Shown: piece by piece, positions 23,887-35,600 of the stretch
How positions within the stretch are numbered: the stretch's first letter is position 1
Layout of the letters: the number at the start of each line of letters is the position of its first letter
Source of the DNA: Adineta vaga
Taxonomy: Eukaryota > Rotifera
Length of the DNA stretch: 64,000 nt
Direction of reading: 5' to 3'
NCBI GenBank assembly: GCA_021613535.1
Contig: CP075495.1
Location: 9,610,001-9,674,000 of the forward strand
Position numbers and translations under genes: made by a program
The notes under the pieces: model-generated
Database searches by the model: none
Told to the model about the DNA's origin: nothing
Seen by the model: only the letters and a program-made list of their open reading frames with translations

Positions 23887-26800
23887 TTAAGAAGTTAATT
23901 CTTTGAAACATTGTTCACAAACTCGTTGTGCTTTCTTTGACGATGCTGCAACAACTGCTGTTTTTGATGAACATGCATCACAGAAAATATTTCCACAAGA
24001 TCGACAATGATGTTTACGTTGTGTCAATGAAAATGTTTGATTACATTTCATACATTCATGTACGTCACTATCATTTATCCATCGACGATGAGTTAATTTA
24101 TTTGTATAAATCTAATTGAATAGAAAAAGAAACGAATGGCAATGAAAAATCATTTCTATTTCTTTTACTTGAAGTCCTTGATATTCTCGTGCTATTTCTT
24201 GTAATGCAGACTCAAGATCAGAATTCTTTTTCGCTAATTGTCCATTTTCTAATAATAGCTTTTCACTTCGAGCTTCACTTGTTACAGCTCGTTCGAGTAG
24301 ATCTTGACGTTCATTTTGATTCGCAATTACACGTGCTTCGAGATCTGAATAAAGACATGAGAGGATTGCGAGATTGATACAGACTATAACAAACCTGCTT
24401 TTTCTGATTTGATTTTGTCAAAATGAACTAATTTTTCTTGCGCTATTTTAAGTTCACCACGAACAGTAGCGAGATTTTCTGTTAATGCTGATGATTGCAT
24501 TTCATATTTTTTCGTGCGAGATTCAAGATCAGATCGAGTATCAGTTAGTTCACGTTCAAGAGAAGTCTTAATAATCAAAACATATATATATATTTAAATC
24601 TCATTCATATAAATTTCTTTACAATTTGTTTTTCGAATCTTTCTTGTTGAGCAGTTGCTATTTGTGTTGTTTCAGATAGAGATTCTGATACCTAGAAAAA
24701 AGATTGATAATAAAGTTTTCTTATTTTATAAATCTTAATTCTTATTACTTGTAAAAATTTCTTATTCAATTCATTTAATTGTTCTTGTAAATTTCGATTT
24801 TGTTCATCATATTGTTTAATTAATTGAGTATGTTCATCTTTCATTTGATTCAACTCTTGTTCAGCATGCTGTTGTTCTTGTATTAGTTTCAAATGATCTT
24901 CTTCAGTTTGTTTATCGAATTTAATCTATACAAAACAAAAACAAAATGAATGAATAGCATAAATAGACATCTTACTTTATTATCAATAATAGTTGTTTGT
25001 ATAACAGTTAAATAGTTGGTGAATTCATGGTGATGTCTTGTAAAGTTTGCGTACGAATCGCTTGAGATTCTTGTTCAGACTAAAATAGTAACAAGAAAAT
25101 TGATTTTGATTATTAAACGAGGATTAATAATTTGAGTTATATAGATTCGGAATATCTAATTACCTGTTCTATCATAGTGAATAGATCTGTTTGAATTGGA
25201 TAGATGATTTGCTGAATATATTCATGAGTTTTATGTACAAAATCAATACTACGACGTATGCCAGTCGATAAACGATCAATAGAAGTATTCTACGAGAAAT
25301 AGAGATAAGAATTGAACTAATCAAATAAATTTGATATAATTAATTACTTTGTCGTTTAATTGTGTATGTAATTGTGAAAGTGTTCGTTGTAATTCATCTG
25401 TTGTTTGATTTTTTTCGGATATTTGTTTTTCTATTTCATGTTTTTCATTTCCTAATGTTTCCAATTGTGATTGAAGCGTATTTAACAGTTCTTCTTGTTG
25501 TTTATTCAATTGTTGTAAATCAGATTTGTCTTTTTCGAATTGATTTGTTTGTTCGGTGAATTGTGATTTTAATTCTTGATGTTCATTTTCTAGTCGTTCT
25601 AGATCTCGTTTCTAAAATTTTCATATTTCATTGAATAAAAAACAAAGAAATATTCATGAAATCAACCGACTTGACTCGTTGTTGGTATTTACTTCTTGAA
25701 GATCATTTTCTAATTTTGTATTAATACTGATATAATTTTCACGAGTAGAACTTAATTCTGTCTTTAATTGATTGATTTGTTGTTCCTAAGAAGAGAATAC
25801 ATACAGATATTTGAATTTTTATATATTCTTTCGTTCCTCTCGGTGTTTAAATGAAAAATGATTCTTCTAGTTTTTGCAAATTTTCATACTTTATCTTTAT
25901 TTTGATCTTCTAATTGTTGTTTAAGTGAGTTGATATCATCATTGAACTTGCTTTGTTCTTCTTGGAATTGATTCTAAAGGAAAAAGAGAACTAGATTCAA
26001 AAATTCTTTTTGTTTTCAAATACTTTTTCGATGGTCAACTGTTTTGAAATACGATCGAATTCTTTTTGTAGATTTTCTTTATCTTCGTTGATTTGTTTTA
26101 TTTGTTTTCGTGATTCTTTTATTTGTTGTTCATATTGATCCTAAATGGTGAAAATAAACGCATGACTTAAAAAAACCAAAACAATTATCCTACTTTTTCT
26201 TGTGTTAATTGTCGAACAAGATTTTGACGTTCATCATCTTGATCACCATCCATTTTATTCAATAATAATTGATTTTTTTCTTGTTTAAGTTCATCTAGAG
26301 TTTTTTCTAATTCTTGTATTTCATTTGTTAATGTTTCAATTTGAATTCGATTAGAACTTGTTTGATTCTGTTCATTTTGTAAATTATTAGTTAGTTTTTC
26401 AATTTCAATTCGATTGGAACTTGTCTGATTCTGTTCATGTTGTAAATCTTTGGTTAATTGTTCATTGAGTTGATTCTAAAATACAAACTATTTTTATATA
26501 GTTCTGAAATAGAAACATCTACGAACTTGTTGTTCAAGATCAAGATGGAATTTTTCGTTTTTTTGTTTCAGTTGATCGATTTCCAATTGATTCTAAAATC
26601 AGATGAGTCTTAAATGAATAATTCACTTTGACAAAGTCCGAATTGATCTCGATCAAATATGAAGTAAGAGAAAAAAAATAGTCTTTCTAGAAACCCGTGA
26701 GTTAAGATAACAATTATTGAGAATTCGTGTGATGTTTTGAATGCAATAAAATAGAAACAAATCGTAATGCTTACTTCATTTAGACGATGACGCATAAAAT

Positions 26801-28300
26801 CTATGTTTTTCACAATATTATTCTTTCGTTCACGTGTTAATTGAATAAATTGTTTTATTTGATTAATATCACTTCCAATTTCAGATGTATGATTATTTAT
26901 CATTTGATCATAAAGCACCATATTCTATACGAACCAAATACATGTGAAAAATTTCAACTGATTTTTAACATACTTGATCAAATGTACTATTGATTTGACC
27001 TAACTGTTCAACGTATTTATAACTAATAATAGACAAGAATAGATTATTCCTTAACAAAAGTAAGCTTTTAATTAGATAGAAACTTACGTATCGGAAAGAA
27101 CATTACGTAATCTGTCAATGTGTTGTTCTTTTTCTAACGACATGTCATTCATATGTTGTTGTACTGTAATTAGCTCTCGTTTTAATACATCCACATCATC
27201 AGTTGTCGGTCTAGAACAGAACATTTTATATACCTTTCTACATAAGAAAACAATCGAACACATGCAAATACAGTTGCTAATAAATTAATTTACATTACTA
27301 CAAGCACATGACTTCTACTTACAAACTGTACATATTTTTTAATGTAAGAAAAATAGATTTTAGTTTAGAATAAGTTTGTTAGAAAAAACAACGTTTTCTC
27401 TACCTTGGTATTAGATCATTGCAAAGAGTATCAACTTGATTTTGTTTTTCTTTTAATTCACCCTTGATAAAACAAAAATAATTCTAAAATTTACAACTAG
27501 AAAAAAAACGAACTTGTGTATTGAGAAGTTCATCAGTAAACATGGCTAATTGAGCATCATATATATCTTTGGTTGCTTTTAAATTTCCAATTTCTTGTGA
27601 CTTAAAAATTTGAAATTATTTTGATCAATAAAAAATCATTTTACTTGTTCAACAACTTTGGTTTGCGTTGTACGTAATTGTTTACGTAATAACTCAACTT
27701 CTTCTTCAAGATCACCTACACGTTGTCGTTGTTGCATTAAATCACTACTCACTAACATATTCAAATAAACATATGTATATATCAAATTATTCTAGAAAAT
27801 CTTTACATTGCATTCGACTTTCTTCTGATTGACAAAATTGTTGTTTCCATATTGCTACTTCTCGATGAGGATCCTAGAGATAGAATTTTATCAATTATAT
27901 TCATTGGTATTTTGTAAAATTGATTTACATCATATCGATCATTTTTGGTTCCATTTGTTTCTTTATAAGTGGTTGCTTGTTGTGGTTCGGATTCGGCATG
28001 AGCTTGAAGATAATGATGTTCAAGTCTAGCTGTATCAGTAAATTTACGATGACATATTGGACAAAGAAAACCCTAGATAAAATCGTGTAAGTTTCCGTTT
28101 CTTTTCTTCATAAATTATAAAACATACTTCTTCATCAAATGAACAAATCGATCCTGTATCACCTTCATTCATGTTTAAACTATTTATACTAGTCTAATGT
28201 TTAGGAAAAAAAAACAATCGAAATTTTAAAATCAAGAATTGCAATTAAATTTAACGAAATCTACTTTGAGATTTTTGAAACGATTAAGAAAATTTGACAT
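23887..28300 (-). CDS. EEA1: EEA1-like early endosome tether (C2H2 zinc finger, coiled coil, FYVE)
   Basis: A gene of more than 20 small exons, roughly 950-1,000 residues, starting MSNFLNRFKNLK at 28300. The third exon carries a C2H2 zinc finger (GFLCPICHRKFTDTARLEHH), as in the Rab5-binding N-terminus of EEA1. A long region of Gln/Glu/Leu heptads follows (about 27900-24120), a parallel coiled coil. The last exon (about 24111-23887) encodes a FYVE domain: WINDSD (WxxD), RKHHCRSCGNIFCDAC (R+HHC+xCG) and RVCEQC. It should bind Rab5-GTP and PI3P and tether early endosomes for fusion. Human EEA1 has 1,411 residues, so the coiled coil is shorter here. Exact borders of each exon were not all resolved. 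Confidence 0.9.
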
Positions 28301-28545
28301 GATGGAAGAATAATTCAATGGAATACTAACAGGTAAAAAAATCTTACATCGATTCGATTCGATTGATTTTAATCATCATCTATCGAAGGAAGATATACCT
28401 ATTTGTCAAATAAATAACCAGTTCAATGATAGTAACGATGTGAGGGCGCTAGTAATCAGAGAATAAAAAAACAAAACTTATTATTCTTATCAATTTTAGC
28501 AAACAATGAGTTATACCTGATAAACTTTTACTAAAAATAATAAAT
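28301..28545. promoter_or_regulatory. compact divergent promoter region between EEA1 and the GH1 gene
   Basis: Only 245 bp separate the two divergent start codons, so both promoters and 5' UTRs must lie here. No TATA box or defined element recognised. Confidence 0.4.
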
Positions 28546-30079
28546 ATGTTGATTTCGACAATATTTGTATTAATTAGCGTGATTATTGTGATAAAATATC
28601 TATGTCAATGGTATTTATCTCGTGTGCATGCATCCCTTTATTGGTGTTGGGATAATGGAAATGAAGAGAAACGAATTTCTATCAATACAGATAATATATC
28701 ATTTCCTGAAAATTTTCTTTGGGGTACAGCATCTGCTTCGTATCAATGTGAAGGACCTGGTGATGAAGCGCCAATTAAATCAAATTGGTCAGAATGGGAA
28801 CCTGAACATATTAAACATAGTCAACGATGTGGAATGGCAGTTGATCATTATCATCGATATAAAGAAGATATTCAATTAATGTCTTCACTAGGTTGTAATG
28901 CCTATCGATTTTCATTAGCTTGGGATAAGATTGAGCCTATCGAGGGCCACTATAATAAAGATATTCTTGTTCATTACCATGAAGTTTTAAAAGAATTACA
29001 TCGACAATCAATTATACCAATGATAACATTTCATCATTTTGTTCATCCTTTATGGTTTGAACAACGTTCAGCATTTTTAAATACAACAAATTTATCGGCA
29101 TTTGTTCGTTTTTCTATTGATATGTTTCAAGAATTTCAAGATGAATGTCATCTATGGTGTACAATAAATGAACCGGAAGTTTATGTCAGTGGTGGTTTTT
29201 TTACTGGTATATTTCCACCTGGTCATAAATCACAACCAAATGAAGCTTCGGCTGTTTTACAAAATCTTCTTCAAGCTCATGTTGATATCTATGACGGAAT
29301 CAAAAAAATTGCTCGTCAACCTAATCAACATTCAATTGGAATTGTAAAAGATATATTTCAATTTGATCCATACAATCCACTCAATCCACTAGATATCTAT
29401 ATTAGTCGTTTATTAGATTATGCTATGAATGGTTGTATACTCGATTTCTTTCGTACAGGCTGTTTTAAATGGACAATGCCTGGTTCAACTCCACGAACAT
29501 ATACAAATTCACGTGCACCACATACAAATGATTTTATTGGATTGAATTATTATTCACATTTTCTTGTTCGATTTAATGTATTTAAACCATCATCATTTGA
29601 AATTTTACATCGTCAAGATGATAGTGGAAGTGCTCTCATGACGGACATGGCATATGCATTGTATCCTGAAGGATTATATCGTGCGTGTGTACGTCTTAAA
29701 AATGAATTACCAGGTATACCAATTTATATAACAGAAAATGGCATTGCTGATCGATTAGATGATCGACGTCATTTATTTTTAAGACGATATCTTTATGCAT
29801 TAAGTCGAGCAATTAATGAAGCTGGTTGTGATATAAGAGGATATTTCTATTGGAGTTTAACTGATAATTTTGAATGGGCAGAAGTAAGAATCTCTTTGAT
29901 TTAAACATAATTATTTCTTTTATTTTCTTTTTTCTATCTATGAATAGGGTTATGATATGAAATTTGGTTTATATGATGTAAATTTGCAAACACAAGAACG
30001 AACATTACGTGATGGTGCAAAATATTTTCAACAAATCATACAAAAACATCGAGAAAAATATCAGAAAAAAACTTTATAA
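28546..30079 (+). CDS. membrane-anchored family 1 glycoside hydrolase (lactase/klotho-type beta-glucosidase)
   Basis: Exons 28546-29883 and 29948-30079 give 489 residues. The N-terminus is a hydrophobic stretch (ISTIFVLISVIIVIKYL) without an obvious cleavage site, best read as a type II signal anchor, so the catalytic domain faces the lumen or outside. GH1 hallmarks: FPENFLWGTASASYQCEG, acid/base Glu209 in TINEPE and nucleophile Glu397 in YITENG, plus FYWSLTDNFEWAEGY. Both catalytic glutamates are present, unlike klotho, so activity is expected on beta-glucosides or related sugars. The family is native to animals. A membrane-anchored single-domain version is less usual than the multi-domain lactase or soluble cytosolic forms. 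Confidence 0.93.
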
Positions 30080-30631
30080 ATTTTTATGAATGAAATAAAA
30101 TATAAACAGAGAAATGATTTCGAAAATAAAACTATATTCCAGCTGTTATATTTTGGTACGAATCATATTATTGATATCAATACTAAGACAGAACTACCAA
30201 AACTTTCCCATCAACATTTATAAGTCAATTTTCTAATCTATTCTTGTATTTCCATCCAACATTATCCGTAAATGATGCAACTATTTCCAGAATGATGAAA
30301 TATAATCTTTGTCTCAAACCTTTCGAACTAAGAATCTACGCATATATCGAACTATCATCATAAGTCTTTTTCATTGTACACATCGATCATGTGTATTCAT
30401 TTGTTGGATATCCCATTAAATAAACATTACTTTCAATTAAATACATTTAATTATAACACGAAAAAACCTGATAAGATAATTCATTTAATATAACTACTAT
30501 CTACAGTAGTATGTTTTTTTTTACACATCACTGTTACATATGCCTCGCCAAATAAGATAAAAGAAAAATGAAAAACAAACAGGAGCAGAAAAAGAAGACA
30601 AGCGACAATTTGAAAAAAGATAATGACAACA
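30080..30631. other. convergent intergenic region
   Basis: Contains the 3' flanks of the GH1 and the Cys-rich genes. No coding signal. Confidence 0.5.
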
Positions 30632-30976
30632 TTAAAAATCAAAACGAGAAAATGACTCGGGCTCGTTTATTTGTTGTTGTTGTTGACGACGTCGATGACG
30701 TTGTTGTTTGAAACAAACTGTACAAAAACAGCTTGATCCTTGTAGACGATGATGAAGAAGAAAATAACGACATGGTGGACAATCGAACATACGTTCCATT
30801 AACGCATTACAACATGTATCACAATCAGATGAACTTTCTGATGACGATACTGATCGACTACATGTTGCTGATGTTGCGTATGAATCACATGTCAATACAA
30901 CTGGTTTTCCAATGACATTGATGCGATTGAAAACAATCGACATGATCAATACATAGATATACCATTGAGTTGCCAT
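30632..30976 (-). CDS. small secreted Cys-rich protein, family unknown
   Basis: One open frame of 114 residues. The first about 22 residues (MATQWYIYVLIMSIVFNRIN) form a plausible signal peptide. The mature part carries about ten cysteines, including CDTCCNA, CPPC and CFCTVC, consistent with several disulphides, followed by a basic RHRRR stretch and a poly-Gln tail. A dibasic cluster could be a processing site. I recognise no domain. The TTG/CAA-type repeats in the tail are typical of this genome. There may be an upstream untranslated exon because the ATG is followed by coding sequence directly after an AT-rich leader. Could be a secreted peptide or matrix protein; function not assigned. Confidence 0.6.
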   Translation of the reverse strand: MATQWYIYVLIMSIVFNRINVIGKPVVLTCDSYATSATCSRSVSSSESSSDCDTCCNALMERMFDCPPCRYFLLHHRLQGSSCFCTVCFKQQRHRRRQQQQQINEPESFSRFDF

Positions 30977-31289
30977 TGAATTTCTTGAGAACTAAATATA
31001 AAATCGAGACATTAGAATTATTCAAAACAGTATGATGTAATCGATCGTTGTCTTATAATTAACTTCAAGAATTTTTACCTTGTAAATTCATTGTGTTCAT
31101 CATAGTATGTTTCTTCTAAAATCATGCCTAACAAGACAGCCGTTTTCTTATAATCGGTAGATTTCGAAGCGACTACATGGTACCAATGTTACAGCTATGT
31201 CTCAAGTTTTTTTTCGTAATAATGATCGAATAACAGTCTTGGACGCGTGATGCAAAGCAATTCAAGTCACATTCTTTCTCTCATTTTTT

Positions 31290-31320
<31 letters not shown>

Positions 31321-32677
31321 ATGTATTGCGTGATCGTACAAAGAAGAGTATGTTGCGTATGTGCTGTTGTAAAAGAAAAGAGAAAAAAAGGTCCTTCCGC
31401 CGTAATCTTTGTGTTCGTTTGCGTTTTTTTTCCTGCTTTACTCTGTTCAATCTTATATAATACTATCTATCATATGAGTCGAGCGTGTATAAGAGAAGAA
31501 GAAAAAGAAAGAAAAAAAAAGAAAGATTACATAATTTATCGAAAGAGAGCAAACTTAGTTTATTACGAGAGATGCCCTTTTTGGTTAGTAGTTTCATCAC
31601 TATTCATATACAAATATATATGCAAAGAAGCGAGTTGACCTCATAGTGCTGCAATATACATATACATATGTGTAGAAAGAGAGAGAGAGAAAGAGATGTA
31701 AAAAGAAAAGAAGAATAGAACAAAAATGTGTAACACAATTGTGTGAGGGTCAACTGTACTCACTATAAAGTGATAATGAACATATATAAAGACAAAATAT
31801 CTACCTGAATAAAGAAAAACAAAACAAATTGATTATTGATAATGGGTTTGAATGTTGAATAACTAGAAGAATACAATAATATAAGAATTCTTATTGTATT
31901 TATATATGCATATACGTGTGTGGGTGAGATGTTTTCGAGTAGGCGCTGACACTCAATTAGTATTTTTAATTTGATGTTTCGCAGAACCTTTTACGTGCTT
32001 TACAATATTCGTACATCTGTTGTTTGTAAGATAATTTATCTTCTATATCCTTAAAAAACATATGTTTATTTCATCGACTTAGTTTTCTTTTATTACAAAT
32101 GACTTACATAGCTTTGTAACTTATATCCAATATATGTCATATACATTAATTCAATAAATACGTGTATAAGTTAATTAACATATATTTCTCTTAAAAATAC
32201 ATTAATTTTAAAGAGATACTCTTGTATTTGAGTACAAAGATCATACATACAAAGATAGAGATACTAGAGACAGTAATAAACAAAAAAGATTGCCAGTAAA
32301 ATTCTAATGATTTATTCTTTCGTCTTCAGGATGGATGATAAATCTTAACATGAGTACGATTCTAATAAATTGTTCTTCAAAGTCTAGAATTGCTTGATAA
32401 GACAATACATTTACGTTTATGTTATTGAAAAACATATGTTCATTTCAGCAATTCATTTCTTTTTATTATATGTTATATATATACATTCATTTCAAAGATC
32501 TAATTTAGCTGGACTAATATTTCTTCGATATATCAAAATTCGAAGAAATATATTCGTATCTGATCACGAAAAAGAAAACACATAAATCAAACAAAAATAA
32601 AGACAAGAATATCTGACATGATACGAAAGTAGACAAAATATATATATCTGATTAATAGCAAAAAAATAAAGCAAAGA
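30977..32677. other. 1.7 kb intergenic region with simple repeats
   Basis: Between the Cys-rich gene and the end of RIF1. It holds a (CTTT)n array and purine-rich tracts (GAGA and AAAGAAA, 31490-31720). The open frame 31321-31638 is low-complexity and not convincing. No RNA gene seen. Confidence 0.5.
31290..31320. repeat. (CTTT)n microsatellite
   Basis: Seven to eight perfect CTTT units. Confidence 0.9.
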
Positions 32678-35600
32678 TTAATGATTGAAAAATAAAGTCT
32701 TTAAATGTAATTGTTCAAGATGAGTTAATGATGAATTTGTAATTAATTGACGAATTAATTCAATATAATCATCACTGAATGGAAGTGTTCCTGTTGTTTT
32801 ATAAATATCTGCAGCTTTTTGTAAACGATCACCGAGTGTTAAAGTTACTATGGTTTGTTTTTTAGGTGAGATTTTATCATTCTCATGATTTGATTCATCC
32901 ATAGGTGATAAATGACGTTTGTGTGGTGAATCAAAACCTTCTTCGTTCGTTGAAGTTATTTGACTATTTGATACTGGTATTTCATCATTTAAATCTAAAC
33001 TTTCACAACCAAGATTGTTAATTAATGTCTCAACATCGTACAATTTATTGGAAGGATTTGTTATAATTCCTATGGGTAACGAAGATATATTGGTCGACAG
33101 GTTATTATCATCAATAACTAAAACACGACGACATTTATATACTATGTTAGTAATATTTTATAGAATACATACTCATAATTTCTTCTGACGTCATTGTCAT
33201 CACGGGAATTCCAAGAGAGTTATTAGTAGCATCTGACGAGGAAGAATCAGTAAGACGTTCCTGATAAAATGAAAGTGCTTTTTGAACATTAGTTTGTTTT
33301 TGTGATAGAATTGGATAAGTTTCAAGTTGAGTTAATGATAAACGTGCAAGATCACCAATAGTATGGATATTATTCGAATAGAAATCATTCAACATATCTT
33401 TAGAACTAAAAGAACAGATAAATCCGTAATTGTGTACAAATTTCATTTGTTTTTACAATACATACCATTCATTATCAGATAAAAGATCCATAAGAGTATC
33501 AATCGGTTTACCACAATTGATCAATGATGGGAAAATCGAATCATTCGTTTTTGTAGTCAATGATTGAAGTAGTTCATAGTTTTCATTCGAATGCGATGAT
33601 GGCTAGAATATACTGGTTTATTATATTCTGAAGACAAGCATGGAATAAACTATATATTTAAAGTACGACAACGACGGATAATGAACTAATTTCAACAGTG
33701 CAAAACCTCTAGTCACTAATCAATATATCGAAAGTGACTAAAAGATGATGGACTGATGTAACAAGTTAATATAACACATAAACTATATCAACTGAGGAGT
33801 GCAGGTCATCTAGTCTGGAATCAAACATATCAACCTGACACAACAAACTCCACTCCACTGTTGAATAGGCAATACATATAACAACAATCATTTCGCGAAG
33901 ATTTTTCTTTTGTTTCTTTCTGTTTACCTGTGCCCAATCTGCTATAGCATCATTTGGATGAAACAGTTTCGATGAACGTGTTTTAGTTGATGGATTGGCG
34001 ATGGTATAACACTTTGTTCGGTTGGATTCATTGCACTCAAACGTCGAGCGGATGTTGGTTGTTTTCGTAAAGGAAGATTTTCTTTTGGTATGATTCGTGT
34101 TGGTGATTTCAATCGATCACTCATTGGACTTTTCTTCTTTTGTTGAACGCTAAGATCCCGACGTGATGGTGAAGCAAATACTAAGACTTTGACTTGATCA
34201 TGAAAAACAACACGTTTTGTATGACTTGACCGAGGTTTTGTTGGTGATAATCGTTTTAAAATACTTTTTATTGAGTGTTGCTTTGTGGAATCAATCGGTG
34301 TATCAGAATTCGAACTTGTTACTGTTACAATAGTTTCCGTAGAACATGTACTTGTCTGTTTTTTTCTTGTGTTATTTGTCAAACTCTTTCTTGCTGATAG
34401 AGATGAACGATACGAACGTCGTAACTTCTTTGCAACAGCAGATTCATTTAATAGATCTTCGTTCATAATTTCCGTATCTTGAGCTGGATTTTCGCTCGTT
34501 TCTGATAACGATGATGTCATAATAGTATTATTTTCTTCTGTTGAATTTGGAACCGATTGTTTAAATAATGGTAATGGTGATGGTTGTTTATATTCATAAT
34601 CGATATGTCGAAGTTGATGATTTCGCATCATATTTTCAATGATTGGTGTATCAACTGTACAAGAATTTGATTGTGTATTACTACTATCATCACAAAGTAA
34701 GGGTATATTATGACGTGTACGTAATTTTTCTTTTTGTTTTTCTGTTAAACAAGAACTTGTTGATGAGACACGTTTGCCAAAAACAACTGGTGAATTTAAT
34801 TGATTATTATAATTAATATTATTAATTATTGGAACAAAAACGGGTTCATTTCTGTCCATCATAGTTGCCGAACGAGTTGAAAGTACTGTCGGCGCAGCAA
34901 AACGTGCTGGTGATGTATGTGGTTTCGATATTGTTGATGATATTAATGGTGTTGCAATATCTACTTGTTGAGATAATTGACTTTCATCAGTACTACTCGG
35001 AGGCGCACCACTACCAGCTGTATTGCTATTATCATGATCAGCAAGAAAACATGGTAATAATAAATGTTCTTTATCTTTTAAATCACGAAGACATAATCTT
35101 TACAAAAAAAAATGGAATCAACTAATATAATGATAAAAATTCATCGAATTTAACTTACCGAAGTTCATTTGGATAAACAATTAATGTCATCCGTCCAAAT
35201 GTTTCATTCCAACATTTTCGTGCTTTATTTCTCATAATAGTTTTGTTATGTTGAAATGCGAGTATCAAAATTGGATAAATCAATTGTAATAAAGATGAAC
35301 TATTTGATGGTTCAAAAACTGATGTTATAATTGATAAGATTTTATTTAGAATAACATTATCTGTTTGTTTTGATACAGGTGATAAACCTATTGGAACATT
35401 CGTATTAATTGATTGTTCGTATAGATAAAGAAATGGTATTAATTGAGTTAAATTTCGAAGAATAATTTCTAAATGTGAATAACTTTTACATAAATTAAAT
35501 AGATCAACAATAAGATCACGAATATATGTAAAAACAAATAATTTGGTTTGTTCACGTGATGAGACTTTATTGGATTTTAATAAACAACAGCAAACAAGTA

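Noticed and set aside
28546-30079. Horizontal origin of the GH1 gene
   Set aside because: GH1 enzymes are native to animals (lactase, klotho) and nothing in the sequence points to a foreign donor.
31321-31638. Open frame of 105 residues after the CTTT array
   Set aside because: Low-complexity, poly-Lys/Glu translation; no homology recognised; begins at the repeat edge.
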